Shown here in pieces: positions 14,682-24,024 of a stretch of 33,291 nucleotides of DNA. This stretch comes from CAMAVH01 sp036500145 (GTDB lineage Bacteria; Pseudomonadota; Alphaproteobacteria; SMXQ01). The notes below the pieces were generated by a model that saw nothing but the letters and a program-made list of their open reading frames with translations, was not told where the DNA came from and made no database searches. The stretch is from positions 1 to 33,291 of the forward strand of contig DASYCO010000002.1 of NCBI GenBank assembly GCA_036500145.1, in the 5' to 3' direction. Each line of letters starts with the position of its first letter. Position 1 is the stretch's first letter. Made by a program: the position numbers and the translations under genes.

Positions 14682-14767
14682 GTCATCCTCGGGCTTGACC
14701 CGAGGATCCATGCCGCAAATGCCTGAGCGCCGGATGGATGGACCCTCGGATCAAGTCCGAGGGTGAC
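14682..14767. repeat. composite inverted repeat, REP-like pair
   Basis: Two related units face each other. The left begins GTCATCCTCGGGCTTGACCC (14682-14711), the right ends TCAAGTCCGAGGGTGAC (about 14734-14767). Each is itself palindromic, and the outer ends GTCATCCTCGG and CCGAGGGTGAC are near inverted copies. GGCTTTTATT follows, so the element may also serve as a terminator between the converging gene clusters. Confidence 0.65.
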
Positions 14768-14792
14768 GGCTTTTATTGGCTGCGTTCTTGGC

Positions 14793-15380
14793 CTAGTCCA
14801 GGTCCAGCGCCAGCGCCGTGCGGGTCGCTTCCGGGATCATCGCCATGTGGGCGTAGTTGGCGTGGGCGACGTTGAGGATCGCCTTGGTGCCCGGCGTCTT
14901 GAAGGCCTTGGCCTGCGCTTCGGTGAAGGGGAAATGCAGGAAGTGGACCGAAGAGGTCTTGCCGCGCTCGTCGGTGCGCTCCTGGTCGCCCTCGATCGTC
15001 GCCTTCACTTCCTCGCCGTCGATGCTGAGGCTGATGACGTCCTCCACATGGCCGAGGCGATAGAGCTCGCGGTTGCGCCGGTCGGCGTCGGGGATCTCGA
15101 TCATCATGGTGGCGACCAGCTCGCGGCCCTTCGGCACCAGCGGATTGTAGGCCGCCAGCTCGTCGACGATCTGCGGCTCGCCGCCGCGCTCGATGTGGAG
15201 CATCTCATGCACCTGGTGGAGCATGGTGTCGAAGCTCTCGAAGTAGAAGCAGATGAACGGCCCGACCTCGACGCGGCGGTCGCGCTTGTAGGCGGAGACG
15301 CGCGCACGGCGCTCCTTGCGCTCCTTGGCGTAGGTCGCCATGTCGATGATGTCGTCGCGGGTGATCTCGTGCTTGGCCAT
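14793..15380 (-). CDS. DUF3501 family protein
   Basis: A 195-residue protein that I recognise as DUF3501, a family of unknown function that is repeatedly found with rubrerythrin and a two-cluster Fe-S oxidoreductase. It has no signal peptide and no membrane segment. Notable segments are the basic ATYAKERKERRARVSAYKRDRRVEVGPFICFYFES, the histidine-containing MLHQVHEMLHIERGG, and EIPDADRRNRELYRLGHVEDVISLSIDGEEVKA, which has strand character. The C-terminus holds the histidine-bearing VHFLHFPFTEAQAKAF. The ATG at 15380 is used here; a TTG at 15386 has AGGA at better spacing and would add two residues. It is the last gene of the rubrerythrin operon, 78 bases after the Fe-S gene. The histidine and acidic residues could bind metal, but this is speculation. 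Confidence 0.85.
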   Translation of the reverse strand: MAKHEITRDDIIDMATYAKERKERRARVSAYKRDRRVEVGPFICFYFESFDTMLHQVHEMLHIERGGEPQIVDELAAYNPLVPKGRELVATMMIEIPDADRRNRELYRLGHVEDVISLSIDGEEVKATIEGDQERTDERGKTSSVHFLHFPFTEAQAKAFKTPGTKAILNVAHANYAHMAMIPEATRTALALDLD

Positions 15381-15458
15381 GTGCAACGCTTTCGTTTCCT
15401 GATGGGTGGACCCTACCGCCTTCCCCCTCGCAACGCGAATCCCTCTAGGCTCTGGCGG

Positions 15459-16811
15459 CTAAGCCTTATCGCTCTCGATGCCATAGGCCTTGGCGAAGAT
15501 CTCGATCGGATGGGCCGAGCTTTCGATCTTCACCTCGTCGCCGGCGAGCTTCTTCATGCCCTGCACGACATGCTTGCCGGCGAGCGGGCATTCGGAGGCG
15601 ACATAGGCCTTGTGCTGCTCGACCGCCGTGCGCGCGACCGGGCGGCCGACCTTGAGCGCCACGGGGAAGTTCTCCTCGCGGATTCCCCAGGAGCCGCCGT
15701 GGCCCGAGCAGCGCTCGATCACGCTGACGTCCGCCTCGGGGATGAGGCGCAGCATCTCGGCCGCCTTGTTGCCCATGTTCTGCGCGCGCGAATGGCAGGC
15801 GAAATGCAGCGTGACGCCGCCATCGACCGGCTTCAGGCCCTCGGCCAGGCCTTCCTTCTTCGCGATGTCGACGACCAGCTCGCTGATGTCCCACACCGCA
15901 TCGGCCAAGCGCCGCACGTCGGCATCGTCGGGCAGCAGCAGCGGCCATTCGGATTTCAGCATCAAGGCGCAGGAGGGCGTGAGCGCCGCCACCGCGTAGC
16001 CCTTCTCGATCCAGGGCATGAAGGCCGCCGCCGTGCGCTTGGCGCCTTCGGCAACGCGCGCAAGGTCGCCGTTCTCCAACTGCGGCATGCCGCAGCAGCC
16101 GGGATAGACCACCTCGGTCTCGCAGCCGTTCTTGGCGAGCACGGCGAGCGCCGCCTCGCCGATGCTCGGGTTGTTGTAGTTCACGAAGCAGGTGGCGTAG
16201 ACGGCGACCTTGCGGCCCGCGGCGGGCGCTTCGAGGTCGCGCGCCGGCTTGTGCGCCTTGGCCCGCATCGCGAAGGTCTTGCCATGGAACTTCGGCAGCT
16301 CGACGTCCTTATGGACGCCGGCCACCGCCTGCAGCACGGGGCGCGTGAGCGCGTTCTTCGCGTCCGACGCCCAGTTGGCCAGAGGGGCGACGAGGCTGGC
16401 GAGCTTGCCGTTGCGGTCGGTCTCGGTGAGCTGGGTGACGGCGAAGGGAACCTCGCCCTTCTTCTTCTCGACGGCGCGGTAGCGCAGCATCAGGTGAGGG
16501 AAGTCGAGGTTGAACGGGTGCGGCGGGACGTAGGGGCACTTCGTCATGTAGCACATGTCGCAGAGCGTGCAGGCGTCCACGACCGGCTTGAAGTCCTTGC
16601 TCTCGACGGATTCGAGCTCGCCGCTCTCGCCAGCGTCGATCAGGTCGAACAGGCGCGGGAAGCTGTCGCAGAGATTGAAGCAGCGCCGGCAGCCGTGACA
16701 GATGTCGAAGACGCGCCGCATCTCGGCGTCGAGCTTCGCTTCATCGTAAAAATCGGGATTGTTCCAATCGAGCGGGTGGCGCGTCGGCGCCTCCAGGCTT
16801 CCTTCCGCCAT
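15459..16811 (-). CDS. (Fe-S)-binding oxidoreductase of the GlpC/HdrD type
   Basis: A 450-residue protein with an N-terminal two-cluster ferredoxin domain and two C-terminal CCG-type domains, as in the GlpC and HdrD electron-transfer subunits. The first 4Fe-4S site is Cys38, Cys41, Cys44, Cys48 (CHGCRRCFNLC). The second is Cys81, Cys84, Cys87, Cys92 followed by Pro (CTLCDMCYMTKCP), with four residues before the last cysteine instead of the usual three. The CCG domains show YPGCCGMPQ and ERCSGHGGSWG. No flavin domain or membrane helix is present, so it needs partners. It lies between rubrerythrin and DUF3501 on the same strand. A natural guess is that it passes electrons to the rubrerythrin, which has no rubredoxin domain of its own. 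The ATG at 16811 has AAGGA about ten bases upstream. Confidence 0.88.
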   Translation of the reverse strand: MAEGSLEAPTRHPLDWNNPDFYDEAKLDAEMRRVFDICHGCRRCFNLCDSFPRLFDLIDAGESGELESVESKDFKPVVDACTLCDMCYMTKCPYVPPHPFNLDFPHLMLRYRAVEKKKGEVPFAVTQLTETDRNGKLASLVAPLANWASDAKNALTRPVLQAVAGVHKDVELPKFHGKTFAMRAKAHKPARDLEAPAAGRKVAVYATCFVNYNNPSIGEAALAVLAKNGCETEVVYPGCCGMPQLENGDLARVAEGAKRTAAAFMPWIEKGYAVAALTPSCALMLKSEWPLLLPDDADVRRLADAVWDISELVVDIAKKEGLAEGLKPVDGGVTLHFACHSRAQNMGNKAAEMLRLIPEADVSVIERCSGHGGSWGIREENFPVALKVGRPVARTAVEQHKAYVASECPLAGKHVVQGMKKLAGDEVKIESSAHPIEIFAKAYGIESDKA

Positions 16812-16874
16812 CGACCTGATCCTTCTTCTGCGTTCTCGCCAGCTGCGCGCCGAACGGGCGCAAACGCCGTCCGG

Positions 16875-16905
16875 CGCCGCGCCCGTTCCAGGAACGGGCG
16901 CGGCG
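16875..16905 (-). other. large hairpin between rubrerythrin and the Fe-S gene
   Basis: CGCCGCGCCCGTTCC (16875-16889) and GGAACGGGCGCGGCG (16891-16905) are perfect inverted copies around a single base, so about 13 bp can pair with a five-base loop. No T tract follows on either strand, so it looks like an mRNA-stabilising or partial-termination element that would favour rubrerythrin over the downstream genes. Confidence 0.6.
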
Positions 16906-16930
16906 AACCGAACGGTTCACGTCTGACGGA

Positions 16931-17347
16931 TCAGATCGAGTCGAGGGCCTTCTGGAAGCGGCCGGCGTGGGACTTCTCGGCCTTGGCCAAGGTCTCGAAC
17001 CAGTCGGCGATTTCCTCGAAGCCTTCTTCGCGGGCGGTCTTCGCCATGCCCGGGTACATGTCGGTGTACTCGTGCGTCTCGCCGGCGATGGCGGCGGCGA
17101 GGTTCAGCTTGGTGTCGCCGATCGGCTTGCCGGTCGCCGGGTCGCCGACGGCCTCGAGGAATTCGAGATGGCCGTGGGCATGGCCGGTCTCGCCTTCCGC
17201 CGTCGAGCGGAACACCGCCGAGACGTCGTTGAAGCCTTCCACGTCCGCCTTCTGGGCGAAGTAGAGGTAGCGACGGTTGGCCTGGGACTCGCCGGCGAAG
17301 GCTTCCTTCAGGCTGTTCTCGGTCTTGCTGCCTTTCAAGCTGGCCAT
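16931..17347 (-). CDS. rubrerythrin family protein without rubredoxin domain
   Basis: Rubrerythrins are four-helix diiron proteins, most often peroxidases. This one has 138 residues and all expected diiron ligands: Glu20 (FAGESQANRRY), Glu53 and His56 (EGETGHAHGH), Glu90 and Glu93 (GETHEY), Glu124 and His127 (AEKSHA). The usual C-terminal rubredoxin domain with two CxxC pairs is missing; the protein ends at FQKALDSI. The ATG at 17347 has a strong AGGAGAGAG ribosome binding site; homology starts there, so longer frames are not used. A promoter at 17493-17521 and an Irr-type box at 17523-17543 lie upstream, giving a leader of about 140 bases. The following Fe-S oxidoreductase may supply the electrons that the rubredoxin domain would provide. 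The function is probably hydrogen peroxide reduction; ferritin-like storage is less likely. Confidence 0.93.
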   Translation of the reverse strand: MASLKGSKTENSLKEAFAGESQANRRYLYFAQKADVEGFNDVSAVFRSTAEGETGHAHGHLEFLEAVGDPATGKPIGDTKLNLAAAIAGETHEYTDMYPGMAKTAREEGFEEIADWFETLAKAEKSHAGRFQKALDSI

Positions 17348-17492
17348 GGTTCTCTCTCCTGATTGTTTGACGCGCCCTGTGACGAGATCGCGCCGGGGCA
17401 AATCTTGGGATTCTTGGAACATCGGTCGCACATTGGGTAATGCCCGGCGATGACAGGACGCGTAGATGGGTTTCCGACGGCGACCTGAATCC

Positions 17493-17521
17493 ATTTAAGG
17501 CCCATCGGCGCACGCCGTCAA
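17493..17521 (-). promoter_or_regulatory. sigma-70 promoter of the rubrerythrin operon
   Basis: On the minus strand TTGACG (17516-17521) and TTAAAT (17493-17498) are separated by exactly 17 bases. The start would be near 17486. The Irr-type palindrome ends one base before the -35, an arrangement more typical of an activator site than of a repressor site. Confidence 0.65.
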
Positions 17522-17522
17522 C

Positions 17523-17543
17523 AGTTTAGAAACTATCTAAACT
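17523..17543. promoter_or_regulatory. Irr-type (ICE) operator
   Basis: AGTTTAGA (17523-17530), five bases, TCTAAACT (17536-17543) is a perfect 8+8 inverted repeat in an AT-rich patch. It contains TTTAGAA, three bases, ATCTAAA, which matches the alphaproteobacterial Irr/ICE consensus TTTAGAA-N3-TTCTAAA at 13 of 14 defined positions. The irr gene itself lies 70 bases away. Confidence 0.75.
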
Positions 17544-17612
17544 ATGGGGGTATCCCTTGAGGAATAGGCGAAGAGACGCGCGCGCTGGCGCGCCCCGAAG
17601 CCCGGGCGGCGC

Positions 17613-18032
17613 TTAGTGCTTGTGGACGCGGATGACCACGTCGACGCGCTTGACCGAAGTGCCGGCCGGCGGCTCGGGCAGGCAGCTGATCGTCACCGCC
17701 GCGCCTTCGATGTCCTGCAGCTGGCAGGAGTCCTCGAAGAAGAAGTGATGGTGATCGCTCACGTTGGTGTCGAAGTAGGAGCGCCCCGCGTCGACGACGA
17801 TCTCGCGCAGGATGCCCGCTTCGGTGAACTGATGCAGGGTGTTGTAGACGGTGGCGAGCGACACGCGGATGCCGGCGCCCTGCGCCTCGCCATGCAGCTG
17901 CTCGGCGGTCATGTGACAGTCGCCCGCTTCGGCCAGCAGCTTGGCGAGGGCCAGGCGCTGACGCGTCGGGCGAAGGCCCGCGTCCTTGAGGCGGTCGAGC
18001 ACGCGGCTGAAAGGCCGGTCCATGCTGGTCAT
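17613..18032 (-). CDS. irr: Fur family transcriptional regulator, Irr type
   Basis: A 139-residue Fur-superfamily repressor. The winged helix is LKDAGLRPTRQRLALAKLL and, for the recognition helix, VSLATVYNTLHQFTEAGILREI (residues 58-79). The triple histidine HHH at 94-96 (SDHHHFFFED) is the regulatory metal/heme region of Irr proteins. The structural zinc CxxC pairs of Fur and PerR are absent; only isolated cysteines are seen (Cys39, Cys103, Cys117), which supports Irr. The N-terminal heme motif GCPW known from Bradyrhizobium is absent. Irr controls iron- and heme-related genes in Alphaproteobacteria. An Irr box lies downstream in the rubrerythrin promoter. The ATG at 18032 is used; Met4 at 18023 is an alternative. 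PerR or Fur is the main alternative identity. Confidence 0.87.
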   Translation of the reverse strand: MTSMDRPFSRVLDRLKDAGLRPTRQRLALAKLLAEAGDCHMTAEQLHGEAQGAGIRVSLATVYNTLHQFTEAGILREIVVDAGRSYFDTNVSDHHHFFFEDSCQLQDIEGAAVTISCLPEPPAGTSVKRVDVVIRVHKH

Positions 18033-18083
18033 GTCACAGTTCCCAATCGGTCCCGGAGGCGCGTCACCAAACGGTAATCGCCT

Positions 18084-18122
18084 CCACAGACCCTATATAG
18101 GGCTGTGGACGGTTAACTTAAA
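18084..18122 (-). promoter_or_regulatory. candidate irr promoter with palindrome over the -10
   Basis: On the minus strand TTTAAG (18117-18122) and TATATA (18094-18099) are 17 bases apart. The -10 is the centre of an imperfect palindrome, CCACAG (18084-18089), one base, CCCTATATAGGG (18091-18102), CTGTGG (18103-18108). A dimeric regulator bound there would block the promoter. No Irr box is seen here. The rest of 18033-18266 holds only the hairpin at 18175-18192. Confidence 0.45.
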
Positions 18123-18174
18123 GCCAAAAGAAACAGGGTGCTTTGCAGCGTTCTGGAACTGCTCAAAGCTCGCT

Positions 18175-18192
18175 GGGGCGGGACTCCGCCCC
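18175..18192. other. GC-rich hairpin between the nitronate monooxygenase and irr
   Basis: GGGGCGG (18175-18181), GACT, CCGCCCC (18186-18192) form a 7-bp stem. It lies about 75 bases beyond the stop of the gene at 18267 on the minus strand. No T tract follows, so it may be a weak terminator or a dispersed repeat. Confidence 0.4.
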
Positions 18193-18266
18193 GCAACATC
18201 TTGAGCGCGCACGGCTTTCCGGCAAATCGGCCGGCCTGCCGAGAGGCCCCAGCTGGAGCGGTTCCG

Positions 18267-19664
<1,398 letters not shown>

Positions 19665-19833
19665 GCCGTTCTGACCTTAGACTGTGCGAAAAAATCTGGT
19701 GTGCGCGATGTTGCGCCGAAAAGTCCGGGCCCCGTCCCGGCATTTCTCAGGACCGCCACCCGGTCCGCTCCGCCTTCAACCCAAGCCTGTTCTCGTTCTG
19801 CGACGCCGGGCGCCAAGGCCAAATCACACTGGC

Positions 19834-19862
19834 TATATATGGACGCCCAGGCCAAATGCCAA
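19834..19862 (-). promoter_or_regulatory. sigma-70 promoter for the nitronate monooxygenase-like gene
   Basis: On the minus strand TTGGCA (19857-19862) and TATATA (19834-19839) are 17 bases apart. The leader would be about 160 bases. The gene-free stretch 19665-20091 otherwise holds only the pnp terminator near its right end. Confidence 0.6.
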
Positions 19863-19998
19863 GCCGCCGAGAAATACCTTAATAAACTAGTCGGACAAAG
19901 GCTTTTCTGAGGCCTGCGCAGGGGGTTTTGCCAGCCTTTCCAAGCGCCTAAAGGCGGCCGGCGGCCTCGCGCGCGGCCCCAGGGGAGAAGCAGGGGCC

Positions 19999-20031
19999 AA
20001 AAATGGAAAAGGGGAGGTTTCCCTCCCCTTT
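19999..20031 (-). terminator. intrinsic terminator of the rimP-pnp operon
   Basis: AAAGGGGAGG (20008-20017) and CCTCCCCTTT (20022-20031) form a 10-bp stem whose loop on the minus strand is GAAA, a stable GNRA tetraloop. It is followed by TCCATTTTT. It lies about 60 bases after the pnp stop. Confidence 0.85.
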
Positions 20032-20091
20032 CCCGATCCGTTCGAGGCGCGCCGTGAGGCGGCCCCGCGCGAAGCGCCGTGGCGCCGCCGA

Positions 20092-22209
<2,118 letters not shown>

Positions 22210-22260
22210 GGATCTTCCTTCCAACCTTCCACGACGCACCCGCCGCCTCGGCGGGGCGCC

Positions 22261-22280
22261 CCGCGGGCCGAAGCCCGCGG
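22261..22280 (-). other. UUCG-loop hairpin in the pnp leader
   Basis: CCGCGGGC (22261-22268) and GCCCGCGG (22273-22280) enclose CGAA; on the minus strand the RNA loop is C(UUCG)G, one of the most stable tetraloops. It lies about 50 bases before the pnp ATG and could be part of an RNase III-type processing site, as known for the rpsO-pnp region of Escherichia coli (inference). Confidence 0.6.
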
Positions 22281-22294
22281 AATCAATCGGCCGT

Positions 22295-22335
22295 TCGCTG
22301 AGCCCCGCTCTTTACGAGCGAAGGGGCCTCAGCGA
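22295..22335 (-). other. long hairpin over the rpsO stop codon
   Basis: TCGCTGAG (22295-22302) pairs with CTCAGCGA (22328-22335), then CCCC with GGGG and GCTC with GAGC around a five-base loop, with small bulges. The stem contains the rpsO stop codon. There is no T run, so it is a processing or stability element rather than a plain terminator. Confidence 0.6.
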
Positions 22336-22598
22336 CGCAGGCCGAGACGCTGGACGACCTCGTTGTAGCGGGCGACGTTCTTGCCCTTGAGGTAGTCGAG
22401 CAGCCGGCGGCGCTTGCTGACCATGGTCAGCAGGCCACGCCGCGAATGATAGTCGTGGTTATGCGTTTTCATGTGCTCGGTCAGGTTGTTGATTCTCTCG
22501 CTGAGAATCGCGACCTGGACCTCGGGCGACCCCGTGTCGCCCTGCTGGGTGGCGTATTCGCCGATGAGCGCGGTCTTGCGCTCGGCCGTAATCGACAT
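22329..22598 (-). CDS. rpsO: 30S ribosomal protein S15
   Basis: S15 binds the central domain of 16S rRNA. From the ATG at 22598 the product has 89 residues, the exact family length: MSITAERKTALIGEYATQQGDTGSPEVQVAILSERINNLTEHMKTHNHDYHSRRGLLTMVSKRRRLLDYLK. The S15 signature is the LTEHMKTHNHDYHSRRGLLTMVSKRRRLLDYLK region. AGGAGA lies seven bases upstream of this ATG. A TTG at 22604 in the same frame would add two residues and is not supported. It follows truB by 17 bases and precedes pnp, within the nusA-infB-type superoperon. Autoregulation by S15 is known in other bacteria; no specific element is claimed here. Confidence 0.98.
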   Translation of the reverse strand: MSITAERKTALIGEYATQQGDTGSPEVQVAILSERINNLTEHMKTHNHDYHSRRGLLTMVSKRRRLLDYLKGKNVARYNEVVQRLGLRR

Positions 22599-22615
22599 CG
22601 TCAATCTCCTGACGT

Positions 22616-23494
22616 TTAGAGGTTCAAGACTCGTACCGGGAGCAACATGCCCCGCTCGATGCGAACCAACGCGACAGGCTTGCCGTCGGCGGTCGCCAAA
22701 GCGATCGCGCCATCTGCGGGAAGCCCGGACGCTGGGGAACCGGTACGGAGAGCCTGCACGGGCTGGCCCTGTCTCATGCGGGCCGCGTCGGTGTCGCTCA
22801 AGGCCAGAGCCGGGATGTCGTCCAGCACGGTCTCGATTGGCAGCAGGGTCTCTGAAGCGGCGGCACTATGCCCGAGGGCCTCCAGCTTATCCAGGGAAAT
22901 CGCCGTATTTTCGCCGAACGGGCCGACCCGCGTGCGTCGCAATTCTGCAATATAACCCAGCGTTCCCAAGGCTTTGGCGAGGTCGCGTCCGAGCGAGCGG
23001 ACATACAAGCCCTTGCCGCACTCGACTTCGAACCGCGCCATATCTGGTAGGTCTTCGAGCAGCTCCAGGCGAGCCACGCTCACTTTGCGCGCGACCATCT
23101 CGACCGCCTCGCCGGCGCGCGCCAGCTTGTAGGCCCGCTCGCCGCCGATCTTGATGGCGGAAAAGGCCGGCGGCACCTGGTCGATGGAACCGAGGAAGCC
23201 CGGCAGGGCGGCGAGGATGGCGGCGCGGTCCGGCCGCGCTTCGCTCGTGCCCGTCACCTCGCCCTCGGCGTCGTCGGTGTTGCGCTCTTCGCCCCAGCGC
23301 ACGGCGAAGCGGTAGACCTTCCGGCCGTCCATGGCATAGGCGACGGTCTTGGTCGCCTCGCCCACCGCGATGGGCAGGATGCCGCTGGCCAGCGGATCGA
23401 GGGTGCCGCCATGGCCGACCTTGCGGATGCCGAGCGCGCGGCGGACCTTGGCGACGACCTGGAAGGACGACAGGCCGAGCGGCTTGTCGATCAC
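22616..23494 (-). CDS. truB: tRNA pseudouridine(55) synthase
   Basis: TruB makes pseudouridine 55 in the T loop of tRNAs. The catalytic aspartate is in GGTLDPLASGILP, preceded by VVAKVRRALGIRKVGH. Further family segments are VPPAFSAIKIGGERAYKLARAGE and VECGKGLYVRSLGRDLAKALGTLGYIAELRRTRVGPF. The C-terminus contains the PUA-like DGKPVALVRIERG. The GTG at 23494 gives 292 residues starting with a residue pair before DKPLG. TruB proteins normally include GWLVIDKP, and that sequence is present in frame just upstream, where no ATG, GTG or TTG exists; a CTG at 23539 overlapping the rbfA stop could be the true start and would add 15 residues. The gene follows rbfA in the translation operon. Confidence 0.95.
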   Translation of the reverse strand: MIDKPLGLSSFQVVAKVRRALGIRKVGHGGTLDPLASGILPIAVGEATKTVAYAMDGRKVYRFAVRWGEERNTDDAEGEVTGTSEARPDRAAILAALPGFLGSIDQVPPAFSAIKIGGERAYKLARAGEAVEMVARKVSVARLELLEDLPDMARFEVECGKGLYVRSLGRDLAKALGTLGYIAELRRTRVGPFGENTAISLDKLEALGHSAAASETLLPIETVLDDIPALALSDTDAARMRQGQPVQALRTGSPASGLPADGAIALATADGKPVALVRIERGMLLPVRVLNL

Positions 23495-23535
23495 CAGCCA
23501 GCCGCTCGGACCGGGACTGTCGGCGGCCTTTTTGC

Positions 23536-23982
23536 TCAGGGCTTTTCGACGACGTCGTCGCCGTCTTCGTCCGGCTCGCCTTCAGCCGCCAAGTCGCGCG
23601 ACACGTCCGGGCTGTGCAGGATGTCGTTGATGTAGGAAGCGTAGTCGAACGAGGTGTCGGCCGCGAACGTAAGGCCCGGCACGACGCGCAGCTTCACCGC
23701 CTTGGCGATCTGGCCGCGCAGGTAGGGCGCGGCGCGCTTGAGCGCCGCGACCAGGCTGTCGACGTTCTCGCCGCCGAGCCGCGTCACGTAGGCGGTGGCG
23801 TTCTTGAGGTCGGGGCTGACGCGCACCTCGGTGATGGTGACCGACACGCCCATCAGGTCCGGGTCGCGGAAATGGGCGCGGTCGATGGTGTGCACCAGGG
23901 CATGGCGCAGCTCCTCGCCGACGCGCAGCTGGCGTTGGCTCGGGCCCATATCTTCCGGACCGCCGGAGTCACGGTGTTTCAT
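23536..23982 (-). CDS. rbfA: 30S ribosome-binding factor A
   Basis: RbfA is a KH-like 30S maturation factor needed for 16S rRNA 5' end processing and cold growth. The 148-residue protein contains QLRVGEELRHALVHTIDRAHFRDPDL, then VSVTITEVRVSPDLKNATAYVTRLGG and LKRAAPYLRGQIAKAVKLRVVPGLTFAADTSFDYASYINDIL, the family core. The C-terminus is an acidic tail (AAEGEPDEDGDDVVEKP), common in alphaproteobacterial members. The ATG at 23982 has GGGAGAG six bases upstream. It sits 42 bases after infB and its stop overlaps the possible CTG start of truB. Confidence 0.96.
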   Translation of the reverse strand: MKHRDSGGPEDMGPSQRQLRVGEELRHALVHTIDRAHFRDPDLMGVSVTITEVRVSPDLKNATAYVTRLGGENVDSLVAALKRAAPYLRGQIAKAVKLRVVPGLTFAADTSFDYASYINDILHSPDVSRDLAAEGEPDEDGDDVVEKP

Positions 23983-24024
23983 GCGGCTCTCCCGCTGTTC
24001 TCGAAACCGGAAATCGCGCGGCGC

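Noticed and set aside
14622..14767. CRISPR array.
   Set aside because: The repeats are palindromic single units without regular spacers.
17613..18032. PerR or classic Fur as identity of the Fur-family gene.
   Set aside because: The zinc CxxC pairs are missing, the HHH segment and neighbouring ICE-like box fit Irr better. The call is kept below certainty.
19684..19890. 68-codon plus-strand frame in the gap upstream of the nitronate monooxygenase-like gene.
   Set aside because: Arg/Pro-rich, no ribosome binding site, no recognised family, and it overlaps the promoter of the minus-strand gene.
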